The notes below the pieces were generated by a model. It was not told the DNA's origin. It searched no databases and saw only the letters and a program-made list of their open reading frames with translations. A DNA stretch of 64,000 nt from Earliella scabrosa (Eukaryota; Basidiomycota; Agaricomycetes; Polyporales; Polyporaceae), in contig JABYQQ010000001.1 of NCBI GenBank assembly GCA_022605405.1, positions 806,001 to 870,000 of the forward strand, written 5' to 3'. This document shows, one piece after another, positions 32,967 through 45,161 of this stretch. The position numbers were made by a program, and so were the translations under genes. Each line of letters starts with the position of its first letter. Position 1 is the first letter of the stretch.

Positions 32967-35744
32967 CAGACGAGCCGCATCAGAACGGCGTCACAAAGCA
33001 AGGAAACTGCACCATCGCTGAGGGATCCACCGCACTCCTCGTCCAGCCGAAGCTCCCTCCCTCATTCTGGTCTCTCGCCGTCTCGACGTTCGTCCACACG
33101 CGCAACCGCATGCCCATCTCTGCGCTCGACGGCGGCATCCCCTACACAGTGTGGAAGGGCGACGGATGCAAGCCAGATGTCTCCCACTTCTGTGTCTTTG
33201 GCTGTCTGGCCTATGTGCTCGTGTGCAAGAAGGACCGCAAGGTGCTGCAGCCGCACAGGGCGCAAGTGCATCTTCGTCGGGTACCCTGAGGGCACGAAGG
33301 CATGGCACTTCTGGGATCCTGCTGCGAAGAAGTTCCTCATCTCCTCGCACACTGTCTTCGACAAGCGCTGCTTCTCAGGGAACTCACTGTTCATCGTCTT
33401 TGGTGTCCTGCTGGACCAGGTCGACATCCCTGGAGCGGCAGAGGACGCGCCAGACGTGCCAGAGCTGCACAATCACAGGGGAGATGACTCGGATGATTCT
33501 GCACCTCCTCCGCCGCCTCACCAGCAGCCTCCTGACGTCCCTTCATGCTCCCCCAGTCCACCAGCACCGCCAGCACCTCCCGCACATGCGCTGTGCGCCC
33601 CTGCACCTCCTGCGCCTGCACCACGTCCACCCCCAGCTCCAGCTCCACATCCTCTAGCGCACCATGAAGCCAACGACCATGCTGGGTTCAGGCCCTATCC
33701 AGCACTCACTCGCAAAGTCCTCCCACCACGTGCAGGATGCCATCAAGGCTCGCTCAACCACTGTGAGCTCGAACGCCTCAACCAGCCTCCGCAGTGCCTC
33801 CGCAGCGCCTTCGCATTGCGACGCCATCTCCTGCGCCAACGCCAGAGCCGTCTGAGTGCAACAACACCCCACAGCGTCACTTGCCATCCCCAGATCTGCT
33901 CATTGACGCGCCAGTCAACCCAGCTCCTGCCCACATCCCTGCACCTCGAGCTCTGTCTCCTCCTCCCACTCCGACATCGTCAGATGACAAACTCGACTGC
34001 CTGGGACGTGACCACGAGAATGCGCTCGAGTGCTCGTTTGAGGCGATGGTCGCTGGCATCGAGCATGTCTACACTGGCGCGCGCGAGGACTTCCTGTCGT
34101 ACGACGATGCACTTGAGGTCGCCTTCGAGTCTGTGGTGCAGCACGCATGCAAGGCGAACCAGGAGCACTTTGGCGAGCTGCGGTCCATCGCAGAGGTCAT
34201 GCAGCTTGCGCCTGACGAGCGCGAGCAGTGGCTGAAGGCCGCGCAGGACGAGATCCAGTCCCTCGTCGAGAACGGCACCTTTGAGCTTGTTTGCCTGCCC
34301 CCTGGGCGCAAGGCAATTGGCTCGCGCTGGGTGTTCCATGTCAAGCGCAATGCTGACGGCTCGATTGAGCGGTACAAGGGCCGTCTCGTCGCCAAAGGCT
34401 TCTCCCAGCGCCCTGGCTTTGACTACAACGAGACCTTCGCCCCTACTCCCAAGTGGGCGTCGATTCGAGCCATCCTCGCGCTTGCAGCGCTTGAGGACCT
34501 TGAACTCGAGTCCGTGGACATCTATCTCCTCAGCCTACCTCAATGGCGAGCTGAAGGAGGAGGTGTACATGAAGCAGCCAGAGGGGTTTGAGGAGAAGTC
34601 TCCAGAGTGGATGTGGCGCCTTCGCAGGGCTCTCTACGGCCTCAAGCAGGCTGAATGTTGCTGGCACAAGAAGCTGCACGGGGTGCTCCTGAAGCTCGGA
34701 TTTTTGCGCCTGGTCTGCGAACACAGTGTCTGGGTCTATCTGCGCGACGGTGTACGCGTCATCATCCCTGTCTTCGTCGACGACATCACGCTTGCAGGCA
34801 AGTCGAAGGCGGCAATCCAGCACGTCAAGGACGACCTGCGCAAGCATTTCAAGCTGTGCGATCTTGGTCCAACGTCCTGGCTCCTGGGGGTCAAGATTGA
34901 GCGCGACCGCTCGAACCGTTCCCTCTCCATCTCGCAGCGCCAGTATGCACTCGACGTCCTCGAGCGATACGGCTTTGCAAACTGCGACCCAGTCAGCACA
35001 CCCATGGACCCCGGTCTTTGTCTCAGCTCAGACATGGCTCCCAGCTCGCCCTCGGACATCCGCGAGATGCAGGACATCCCCTACAACCAGGCCGTCAGCT
35101 CCCTCTTCTACCTTGCTGTGGCGACGCGTCCAGACATTGCTCGCACTGTTGGCAACCTTGCTCGCTTCTCGACAAACCCTGGGATGACACACTGGAAGGC
35201 GGTGAAGCACCTCTTCCACTACATCAAGGGCACACTCGACTACAAGCTCACATACTCCCCTTCCTCCGACTCCGAGCTCTTCACCTCCTACACCGACGCC
35301 GACCACGCAGGCTGTCCAGACACTGGTCGCTCGACGTCTGGCTACGTGATCAAGATGGGCACTGGAGCGATCTCCTGGTCGAGTCGTCTCCAGACAATCG
35401 TTGCACTGTCTACCACAGAGGCAGAGTTTGTCACTGCTGTCTCTGCTGGCCAGGAGATGCTCTGGCTGCGCAACCTCTTCACAGAGTTTGGCTTTGACGT
35501 CACCTCAGCCTCCACACTCTGCATCGACAACCTCTCTGCTCTCTCTGTTGCGAAAAATCCCGAGCACCATGGGTGCATGAAGCACCTCGATCTGCGCTTC
35601 TACTGGCTCCGGGACGAAGTAGCCAAGGGACGGATTGAGGTTGTGCATCTGCGCACTTCAGACATGCCAGCTGACATTCTCACCAAGTCGCTGCCCAAGC
35701 CAAAGGTGCTTGAGATGGTGAAGATGCTGGGGCTGGGGACTTGA
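32967..35744 (+). pseudogene. copia-3 integrase end, reverse transcriptase and RNase H
   Basis: It resumes at DEPHQNGVTKQGNCTIAEG. The usual AER after QNGV is TKQ, so the catalytic Glu is lost. The frame shifts near 33258. CIFVGYPEGTKAWHFW and a long proline-rich linker follow, then RT: SRWVFHVKRNADGSIERYKG, a frameshift near 34530, YLNGELKEEVYMKQPEGF, and FVDD at about 34776. RNase H has SYTDADHAGC, VALSTTEAEF and CIDNLSALSVAKNP. Stop at 35742-35744. No single frame spans the region. Confidence 0.88.
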
Positions 35745-35759
35745 TTGGTCAGGGGGGAG

Positions 35760-36019
35760 TGTTGAACTCTGCGCAATAGTGCGAGTTCCTGTGACCGCAT
35801 CAAGTTACAACTTTGCAGGAGGGTCACTGGCAGTGCGCCCGACCGACGCTCCAATTGGCGCGCGGAGATCGTGCGCCATTCCCAAGTTATAAAATGCTTT
35901 CACTTTTGCCCATTCCCAGGATTGAACCCTCGCACTTTTTGAGCGCTTTTGCCTTGTCATTTTTCTTTGTTGATTTTCGGCGCCTTACTGCACGCACAAC
36001 TGTACAGTTCTTTCCCACA
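35760..36019 (+). repeat. copia-3 3' LTR (right end uncertain)
   Basis: Starts TGTTGAACTCTGCGC straight after AGGGGGGAG, a purine tract. A TATAAAA lies near 35887. The end at CCCACA (36019) is chosen only because it gives TG...CA; there is no second LTR to compare. Confidence 0.5.
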
Positions 36020-36065
36020 ATGTAGCGCGCACTGCAAACTTCCCCCTCGTCGAGCTCTGGCGTCC

Positions 36066-36143
36066 TTAGACTTCACAGAGCTCGGCCTAGGTGGGTGTTA
36101 TTGTCATCTGCAATATATTAGACTTCACAGAGCTCGACCTAGG
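36066..36143. repeat. 26-bp direct repeat pair
   Basis: TTAGACTTCACAGAGCTCG, then A or G, then CCTAGG, occurs at 36066-36091 and 36118-36143, 26 bp apart. The second copy contains the stop codon of the minus-strand gene. Confidence 0.8.
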
Positions 36144-37119
36144 CCATTGTGACTGCTCTGAGGTGCCCTGCAGCCAACACTCCGAAGTTCAGGTCAGCTG
36201 ATGGAGATCGGATCTCTTCAAATTCTGCAATGGTCCGCTCTTCGGCACCCAGGCCAAATGCTTCTCCCTGTGAGCCTGCAAGACCAGTTCCATGACTAAA
36301 GAGCTCGCTGATGCCTATGATGGGTTGTGGGACAAGATCCCACTCGTCGTGCAGCGGGTTGTAGTAGCGTAGGTGGCGCCCATGAGTTCTCCACAGGCCT
36401 GCGACTGCCGTACTGGGGACTTCGCACCTGATGTCGGCATCCACCCAATTAGGTGAACAGTCGGAGTAGATGTCGCTAAACTTCAACCAGATATACACAG
36501 GAATCCATGGTTTTGGAATGTCACCATGAGCAGCAGCAAGTTGTCGGCATAAGCGTAGGTCACGGGTCTTGTCGCTTTCTGTTGCAATAGCAGCTTGCAC
36601 TTTGGCGTACATGCGGCAAATGAAGTCTTCGCAACTTTCTGCTCGGCGCTGATAAGGTCCTGCAGGGTACGGGGCACCGAGACCGGCGTGAGGGGGATGG
36701 AAACGTTGGCGCTTCTCCCAGAACAGAAAGAACGTGTGTGGGGCACTCGGAAGAGGCGGCGATGTCCATGCGAACTCCGCGTCTCCCATTCGGGGCGCGA
36801 AATCTGCCATGAAATGGTGTTTATGGCAGATATCATCCACAATGCGCTGGCCTTTCCATTCAACAAAAATCGGAACTTTGCTGCGTCTCAACGCTGCGAG
36901 ATGAGGAAGAGCCGGCCATGTCTGCGGATCCACGAACGCGCCTACCCGCATTCCATGCTCAAATCGGGCAATAGCTGAGTTCTGCAATGTGTCAATCCAC
37001 GAAGACGGCACCCCTTGACTTGCTAGATGCACCATCCAGCTGTGATCATGGTGGTTCTTCCTCCAAATTGCGATGGCCATCGAGCAGCGAGCAGCGAGCA
37101 ACGCGAATGCATCTCTTGA

Positions 37120-38036
37120 CTTGTTGAGAAGTAGGCCATGTCTGGCAGGATACGATTGATGAGTGGGGGTATATTCATAAGAAAACTCACTCACCATACT
37201 ATACACTGTAATCTATCTATGGATATGTATCTCATAGATATAACAGAATGTTACATAGTTAACAGTAAATATTTGGCTCAGTTGTATCCAGAATGTCTCC
37301 AAAGCAGACCCATTGAACAGAGCTGATTTTTTCTGGTTTCAATGGTATATAATACTTCATTGATTGATTAGAAACGGACAGAGATACACATTCAAGTCAA
37401 TACTGATGGCTCTGCCTGCCGAATTTGGCAGCATAGGCGCCCAGCGAGCGCCCATGAGATGCGAAAAACAGCCCATTCTTCCCGATTTGGGCAATTGTAT
37501 GTAGACTTTAACACATACAGTTTTGGTTAAAAACATATAGTGATATATATCATTTGGTTTGCATAATTTATGGCTACAATCTGAGATTGTCAGAAGTCAT
37601 GTGGCCAGGAACTGTGGAGCACCATCGGCCGAAAATCCGAAGTTTTGCCAGCCTTGGTTGAAGCAAGGCTGGCAAAATGTCGGATTTTCGGCCGTTTGGG
37701 CGCTTATTTTGCGTTTATAGGGTATATGAGCCCAGTTATAGCTTCAATTACTATGTAACTACTAATAATGTGCAATACATAGAACAAAAACAGAGCCAGG
37801 CATGGTGGCAGTGCTGTGGGCGTCTAACAGGGTCCCGCGCGGCTCGGCCAACCCCAGTCTAGGGTTGGCTCAGTAAGAAACTTTGTTATGAGTGCTTATG
37901 TCAGCGCTTACTCTGCTCTTACTCTGAGTAATCGGAGATCGAATATTATTCTCACGGACACAACTTCCCGTCACGCGTTTTGGCGGAGAACGTCGCCCTT
38001 AAAGGACGATTTCTTTGATTCTCTCATCAATCGTAA
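37120..38036 (-). mobile_element. HLE-9
   Basis: The B end, CTTGTTGAGAAGTAGGCC, is at 37120 and the A end, CTCATCAATCGTAA, at 38036. 917 bp. It serves as the unfilled reference for both CAC MITEs. It has a hairpin with 31-bp arms at about 37628-37696 (CGGCCGAAAATCCGA arms, two mismatches). Confidence 0.9.
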
Positions 38037-38323
38037 TCAACGAATGGCCCGCCTCGCGCCGTATTTGCTTCTGTGCATCCGGCGATACCTCAGGTGCATT
38101 CCGCAGGTTCCGGCCAGTGGGGGAAAGGGCGCAAAGGTGCACACTCCTTGTCGGTGCTCGCAAAGCTGAAGAGCAAGTCGGAGATGTATAGTAGCCCCTT
38201 CTCAAGCTGCATCCAGCTGGTCCGGTGCTCTAGTGCAAGAGCCCACTCGTTTCCGTACCTCATGGGTAAGAGTGCTGTAGCGTCCACGGCAAGACGAGAC
38301 AGAAGGGGATCACAAGCAGTCGA

Positions 38324-39502
38324 CTTGGTTTGAAATGGGCCATGTATGGCAGAAACGATTGATGAGATAAGTGGATAGTAGGCATATTTGGTTGTTATAT
38401 AGTTACTAGTTACATTGACATGTTGTTTTGAACATGTGTGCATTTGCTATCAAACACTGTCAACACTGTCTGTTTTTCATTCCATACAGTGCAATCACTG
38501 AACAGACATCAAGTCTGTATCACTTTGCCTGATATTTGTTTGATGTCTTGAGCATAATCAGAAAAATCAGAGCTGACTTGCCTAAGCATGCAGTAAAGCA
38601 TACAGTGAACAACTGAATTAATAGTGGGATAGGAACTACATAATCTAGTTGAAGTTCAGCATTTAACAAAGTGGTACCTTTAATGCAATGAAGTGGTTCA
38701 TATTTCAGTCATTTACTTACTTTGCCTAATATTTCTGCTATGGCAATTGGGTATGGTCCACTATAAATATGACCACTAGACAGAGCTCATTTTTCTGATT
38801 TTAATGGTCTATACATTCATATTTTTTGATAAGCAAATGAAGGTGATAAACAGTATTTACTTGATTATAAATCAGCATAGTACACAAATATTACATAAGC
38901 CAGTCCAAAAAGACGATCTAGTAGATACGCTTCTAATGGTATACAACATGTATAGATGTTGATATGCTCTAGAATGTATACTGATGTAACTTGCACTGCA
39001 TCTGGTCATGTGATCGCAAAATAAGCGCCCATCGGCCGATAAATGCGAACATCCTTAGCTTTGAGGGCACCGGTCACCTGCCGGTGCCCTCAAAGCTAGG
39101 GAGGTTCGGAGTTATTGCTCCAATCTGGAGCTAAAGTAAAGTAAAAACTATATCTCAGGCAGATGTTATCCAAATATTATGAAACTAGGCCCATTTTGAT
39201 GGCATTCAATAGAGCCATGAAACTATAGATGCTCAATGCTTACTACAACAACAGTATCTATGGTAGTGGCAAGCTGTGACCAAGGCGTCAAAGTGACCCT
39301 ATTGCCGCCCACCCTAACCCTGTGTCAGGGTTTGATGGTAAGAAACTTTGTTACTGGCGCTTATGTCATCTGTTAGCACAGCATAAGTAGAGAGTAAGCG
39401 GAGTCTGAATTCTGTTCCCACGGGGTCGAAAAGGCGTTTGGCGTCTAATGGGCAATGTCACCTCCTAACGAACGATTTCTTCGGTTCCCTCATCAATCGT
39501 AA
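38324..39502 (-). mobile_element. HLE-10
   Basis: The B end, CTTGGTTTGAAATGGGCC, is at 38324 and the A end, CCCTCATCAATCGTAA, at 39502. 1179 bp, the same length as HLE-13 (43856-45034) and by eye nearly identical to its complement. Removal joins the host frame at YVLRE/STACDPLL. Confidence 0.92.
39056..39098. repeat. perfect hairpin in HLE-10
   Basis: 18-bp arms TAGCTTTGAGGGCACCGG around TCACCTG. The same hairpin is in HLE-13 near 44265-44305. The stem can be extended with CGAAC/GTTCG. Confidence 0.85.
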
Positions 39503-39695
39503 TTCGCGTAGAACGTACGGCGCTTCAGGGACTTTCTCCACGAGATATTGAGGCTGAAGCAAGTCATGAAGGTTCTTGTTCTCATCTATATTGGGATCTG
39601 CACATGCAGGCGTGCGAATACGCGCAGGAATGTTGATACCGGTGAAGACTCGTCCCTCGCCATCCTGGAATGTATGTGGCCGTTCGTACCTATGA

Positions 39696-40457
39696 TTACG
39701 ATTGATGAGGAACGAAGAGATCGTTCTTTAAGTACGACGTTCTCCGCCATTCCGCGTCACGCAAACCTGAGCCCATGGGAACATTTTTCGTACTCCGCTT
39801 ACCTTAAGTAAGTAACGGTAGTTACTGTAGCAGACGCCCAGTAAGAAACTGTTTACTGGCTCTAGCCCTAGTCTAGGGTTGGCCTGACCCCCAGGCGCCC
39901 AAAGCACTGCCACCTTGGCACAGAAAGTTTCGGATTTTCAGCCGATGGTGCTCAACAGTTCCTGGTCACATGACTTCTGACAATCTCAGATTGTAGCCAT
40001 AAATTGTGGGAACAAAATGACATATATCACTATATGTTTTTAATCAACACTGTATGTGCTAGAGTCAAAATACAATTGCCCAAATCGGGAAGGATGGGCT
40101 GTTTTTCGCATTTCTGGGCGCACGACGGGCGCCTACGTGACCCAATCTGGCAGGCATAGTCATAAGTAATCACTTGAATGTGTATCTCTGTCAGTTTCTA
40201 TCCAATCAATGAAGTATTATATATCATTGAAACCAGAAAAATCAGCTCTGTTCAATGGAACTGCTTTGAAGACATTCTGGATTCAACTGAGCCAGATATT
40301 CAGTGTTAACTAAGTAACATTCTGTTATATCTATGAGACACACATCCATAGATAGATTACAGTGTATAGTATGGTAAGTTTCAAACTGTTTGCTTATGAA
40401 TATCATACCCCCACTCATCAATCGTACCCTGCCAGACATGGCCCACTTCTCAACAAG
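39696..40457 (+). mobile_element. HLE-14
   Basis: The A end, TTACGATTGATGAGG, followed by the AACGA/TCGTT stem, is at 39696. The B end, CTCATCAATCGTACCCTGCC, closes CAACAAG at 40457. 762 bp. It lies just upstream of an ATCATAG acceptor-like site of the minus-strand gene, so it probably entered an intron. Confidence 0.88.
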
Positions 40458-40739
40458 TAAACATTTTATCGAGACCTGCGATATATTGTTATACAGGAGA
40501 CGTATCATGGATGCTCTCCCTCGTCCATGAATTGTGCTTGTCTGTCGATTGTACCTCCGTGCGAGTGCGGAATGCGTATTGTTTACATCTATCGTATATT
40601 AGATTCTCCATTTATATTCTCCTCCGTTGCGTGCATCGACCTACCTGATGGCCCTTGGATTCGACACTTAGACGGGGCTCCCAGAAACCCTCTGGGATTT
40701 GCTATCGCCAGTACGGCAGATTTGATTGATCAGATGTGA

Positions 40740-42394
40740 TTGAGGCGCAAGCAGAACGATTTGGTCTCGAAACTGGCAGCCCCAGAGTTCTACAGCCGTT
40801 CAACGCACTGTACAACTCTAGAAGCTGTTGCAGATAGACAGAGGACGGAGAGAAACTGAGTGCGAGATTGCCGTATGAGTCGAGGCTGCACACGCGTACT
40901 CAAGCGTCCATTATCCACTCCCAAAATGGCGCGCTTACATCACCCAGACAATGATGTCATTACTCCGGTTTGTACTCCCGCTCGACGCCGTAACTCCCTC
41001 CGTCCGCGTGCCTATTGTTCTCCCCTAGTTCGCTCCTTGATCTGACTCGCGTCAGGTGCGTTGAACGGCCTGAGGTGATCATTCAGGATGAGCGAGCTAT
41101 GTACAACACGCACACATCAGGCTTCTGCATACGAAGTGCAGAAACAGACTACGCACCGGGCTACGACCAATGCAAGGACAGTATGAAGTCCTCAGGCAGG
41201 CAGGGACAGCTTCAACCCAACGCTTGCTACAAGGTGCGTTCGGGCATCCCAAATTCTCTTGACGACTGTAGAATGCGGGCAGAGTTTGCGCAGTACCAAG
41301 AACGGGCTTTGACGAGTCGTTCTTGAGCCTGCGCCGATGTTTGATCTGATGCTCATCGCTGGCGTTGCGTGGTTTAGATTCGGGGTCACAACAGTGCAGA
41401 GGCAGGGGAAGATCTCAATCAATCCCCATCCGACCCGGTCCATCTGTCAGAAGCGGCCTCAGCATCCGATCGCAAGCTCGAGAACAGTCAAGCGGCCATA
41501 ACGTTTGGCCCTTCGTTGCTCCGATGTTCGTCCAGAGCCTCAGAAGGAGCTTACGGCGGCCGCCTCAGGCCTCTAACAAGGACAAGCGTTGGAGCCGTAG
41601 GATGGCTCAGTGAAATCTGCGTCAGGTATGATTGGACAGAAGTAGAGCCCGTCCATTGTCCCTCACCCTCGTAGCAGCATTATGTCTGCTCCCAGTAGGA
41701 GGGAACAAGTTCCTCCCTGCCTCGCGGTGCTGCAGGACCTGAGCGCAGAGCTATCTGGAGCATGCGGCAGCATAGTTCATCAACAGGGGATCTCAGCCTC
41801 GCCTGCCGCTGCTCTCGCACTCTCCCGTCCAACAACCGACCCCAAAGTCGGTTTGGTAGGTTCACTATCTTACTGCACGCGCCACAACAACCAAGTTCAG
41901 GCCCCCGGCGCGATCGTCGCCCGCCTCTGCCTCATGCAGCGACCCCCTGACCCTGCCATCATACTTGCAAGACTTCATCCCATAGGACGAACCTTCCTGC
42001 CAAACCCGCCGCAGGGGTCGTTATCTTACCGCCTCCTCCGGAACCACGAACTTCTGGACACCAAGCGCGATCTCCGTCCGCCTGCGTCCCCCAGCTACGG
42101 CCTCATGACCGAGCTGCAGCACTCAGGAGACTTTGCTGGACGGGATGAAGATTCCCATCAAACTCACCGCTGAGCAGGCCTCCATCGCGTCGGAGGCCAA
42201 TGGGCGTCTGCGCTTGGGCTGAACGCATAAAGGCCCAGTCGTCGAAGCGGGGTTATCCTCATCCCCAAGCCCCGCTGTTCTCCCCTTCTTGTGAGCGCCC
42301 TACTTACCCCGCTTCACGTTCCGCTCGTCACATCTGAACTGCGCATCTCTAGAAAGAATCTGGCCCGGCAGCCTTTCAAACCCTCACTTTCACA
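40740..42394. other. gene-like but unassigned stretch
   Basis: GC content rises and several frames of 60-160 codons are open (the longest at 41682-42173, plus strand), but none shows a motif I recognise. It may hold 5' exons of the TET/JBP-type gene or an independent gene. Confidence 0.3.
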
Positions 42395-43175
42395 ATGGAC
42401 AATAAGTATCCCTGTACGTTCGCGTTACGGTTCTTACTTGAAACTTTCGGTGCTGAGCAAGATCAGGGCTGCCTCGCCCCAGCGAAGCGCTCCTTCAGCT
42501 CTCCAACAGAGACGACTTCCTCCCTGACTTTTACGTCCTTGCCTCCCATGTCCAAGTCCGTCCGAATGGGGCCATAAACGCATTCTGCTTTGTTTAGTAA
42601 ATGGTGAACGCGCTGCAATGAAACTTCTGTACGACAAGCTGGCCAAAATGCACTTCCCAGACGGTACTCCGGCACACCTTCCCAACTATGCAAGCAAACT
42701 TCGCTGCTACTCAGCCTGCTGATCAAGATGCTCGTATGTATGCTCTATTACATTACACGTGCATCCATTCAACGACGGCTTGAACAGTGTCGCGTCTTCA
42801 AGCAGATTTTGGTGCCTTCGGAGGGAAACATGTGGACGACAAGGACAGTCCGGCAGGCTTTACCTCCATGATCACATACGAACTGGACGGCGAGGATCAT
42901 CCTGGACACTTCATTGTAGGCGATCTCGGCATAGCAGTTTGTGAGTAGCTCGTAAATGCGTCAGGCATCGATCTAATTGAACTTGCGCAGTGCTAGATGG
43001 GCTGGTTATCATCAATTTCTCCGGGTTGCGCTTCCACGGAGGATTTCCGCCCACAGCGGCTTTGGGCAAGGCACCCAAGCCTTGGTCGTATCGTTTCACC
43101 GTTGTCTGCTACCCGCCACGCGCGATGCTCAATGGTTTCGCAATCTTGAACTTTGGCACGCTCCCTGGCAACCGA

Positions 43176-45161
43176 TTACGATTGATGAGGAACGAAGAGA
43201 TCGTCCTTTAAGTACGACGTTCTCCGCCATTCCGCGTCATGCAAACCTGAGCCCGTGGGAACATTATTCATACTCTGCTTACCTTAAGTAAGTAACGGTA
43301 GTTACTGTAGCAGACGCCCAGTAAGAAACTGTTTACTGGCTCTAGCCCTAGTCTAGGGTTGACCTGACCCCCAGGCGCCCATGGCACTGCCACCTTGGCG
43401 CGCAAATAAGCGCCCAAGCGCCGACAAATCCGATGATTTGTGCGACATGCTGGAAACATGTCGCACTCGTTTTTCTGGCTTCGGCCGATGGGCGCTTAAT
43501 TGAATGACCACCTCGGATTGTAGCCACATGTCGTGGGAACATATTGACTATAATTTCATATGTTTCCGATCAAAACTGAGTGAGTTAGAGCAGAAATAAA
43601 CTTGCCCATATCGGGAAGGATGGGCTGTTTTGCGCATTGTGAATGGGTGCTTGAGCACAGCATTGGGCGCCTATGGTGCCGGATTTGGAACATCTCAATG
43701 TAGGCAAGTTTGTTTCAATCCTAGCACACTCAGTTTTCATTTCAAATATATAGTGTTGTATACCATTAGGATTGTATCGCCTGTGGCTACACAATGAGCC
43801 AGTGACTGAAGTGGTTTACACCTGATTTTAATCAATGATAAGCAGTTCCGTGTAATTACGATTGATGAGGGAACCGAAGAAATCGTTCGTTAGGAGGTGA
43901 CATTGCCCATTAGACGCCAAACGCCTTTTCGACCCCGTGGGAACAGAATTCAGACTCCGCTTACTCTCTACTTATGCTGTGCTAACAGATGACATAAGCG
44001 CCAGTAACAAAGTTTCTTACCATCAAACCCTGACACAGGGTTAGGGTGGGCGGCAATAGGGTCACTTTGACGCCTTGGTCACAGCTTGCCACTACCATAG
44101 ATACTGTTGTTGTAGTAAGCATTGAGCATCTATAGTTTCATGGCTCTATTGAATGCCATCAAAATGGGCCTAGTTTCATAATATTTGGATAACATCTGCC
44201 TGAGATATAGTTTTTACTTTACTTTAGCTCCAGATTGGAGCAATAACTCCGAACCTCCCTAGCTTTGAGGGCACCGGCAGGTGACCGGTGCCCTCAAAGC
44301 TAAGGATGTTCGCATTTATCGGCCGATGGGCGCTTATTTTGCGATCACATGACCAGATGCAGTGCAAGTTACATCAGTATACATTCTAGAGCATATCAAC
44401 ATCTATACATGTTGTATACCATTAGAAGCGTATCTACTAGATCGTCTTTTTGGACTGGCTTATGTAATATTTGTGTACTATGCTGATTTATAATCAAGTA
44501 AATACTGTTTATCACCTTCATTTGCTTATCAAAAAATATGAATGTATAGACCATTAAAATCAGAAAAATGAGCTCTGTCTAGTGGTCATATTTATAGTGG
44601 ACCATACCCAATTGCCATAGCAGAAATATTAGGCAAAGTAAGTAAATGACTGAAATATGAACCACTTCATTGCATTAAAGGTACCACTTTGTTAAATGCT
44701 GAACTTCAACTAGATTATGTAGTTCCTATCCCACTATTAATTCAGTTGTTCACTGTATGCTTTACTGCATGCTTAGGCAAGTCAGCTCTGATTTTTCTGA
44801 TTATGCTCAAGACATCAAACAAATATCAGGCAAAGTGATACAGACTTGATGTCTGTTCAGTGATTGCACTGTATGGAATGAAAAACAGACAGTGTTGACA
44901 GTGTTTGATAGCAAATGCACACATGTTCAAAACAACATGTCAATGTAACTAGTAACTATATAACAACCAAATATGCCTACTATCCACTTATCTCATCAAT
45001 CGTTTCTGCCATACATGGCCCATTTCAAACCAAGTAGAAACTCTAGCACAAACTTAAGCTAAACATTGTTGATTATCATGAATTCATATATCATTTCTAT
45101 GTAAATTATCCCCTTCCTCATCAATCGTGCCCTGCCAGACAATGGCCCACTTCACGACAAG
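43176..45161 (+). mobile_element. HLE-12, host of HLE-13
   Basis: The A end, TTACGATTGATGAGG, is at 43176. The B end, CTCATCAATCGTGCCCTGCC, closes CACGACAAG at 45161. HLE-13 is inside; net length is 807 bp. Same subfamily as HLE-3, which shows the unfilled site GTGTAATAGAAAC in inverse near 15120. It also shows the unfilled hAT-MITE-1 site. Confidence 0.88.
43856..45034 (+). mobile_element. HLE-13, nested in HLE-12
   Basis: The A end, TTACGATTGATGAGGG, is at 43856. The B end, CTCATCAATCGTTTCTGCC, closes ACCAAG at 45034. 1179 bp, twin of HLE-10. Comparison with HLE-3 gives the target as GTGTAA/TAGAAAC with no duplication. Confidence 0.92.

Larger units (their letters stand above)
29500..36019 (+). 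mobile_element. copia-3, GC-rich Ty1/copia element, heavily interrupted
   Basis: Gag, integrase, RT and RNase H are present in order from 29500 to 35744, followed by a purine tract and a 3' LTR. The 5' LTR and start of gag are lost left of HLE-15b. Two hAT-MITEs and HLE-11 are inserted. Codons are strongly GC-rich compared with the AT-rich HLEs. The right end of the LTR is a guess. Confidence 0.85.
36139..40700 (-). pseudogene. unknown basidiomycete-type gene broken by three HLEs
   Basis: Coding pieces on the minus strand, 5' to 3': about 40462-40600 (uncertain first exon), 39503-39693 (HTFQDGEGRVFTGINIPARI, LLQPQYLVEKVPEAPYVL), 38037-38323 (RLAVDATALLPMRYGNEWAL, LEKGLLYISDLLFSFAST) and 36139-37119 (SRDAFALLAARCSMAIAIW, SSWIDTLQNSAIARF, KVPIFVEWKG). 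Between them sit HLE-14 (39696-40457), HLE-10 and HLE-9. The frame joins exactly across HLE-10. Two frameshifts near 38100 and at the HLE-9 junction show decay. The motifs resemble a family of unknown function that is expanded in wood-rotting and ectomycorrhizal Agaricomycetes; this is from memory. No enzyme motif is evident. Confidence 0.7.

Noticed and set aside
12108..45161. CRISPR-like array of the recurring CTCATCAATCGT / GCCAGACATGGCC motif
   Set aside because: The motif is irregularly spaced over kilobases, in both orientations, and marks element ends; the organism is eukaryotic.
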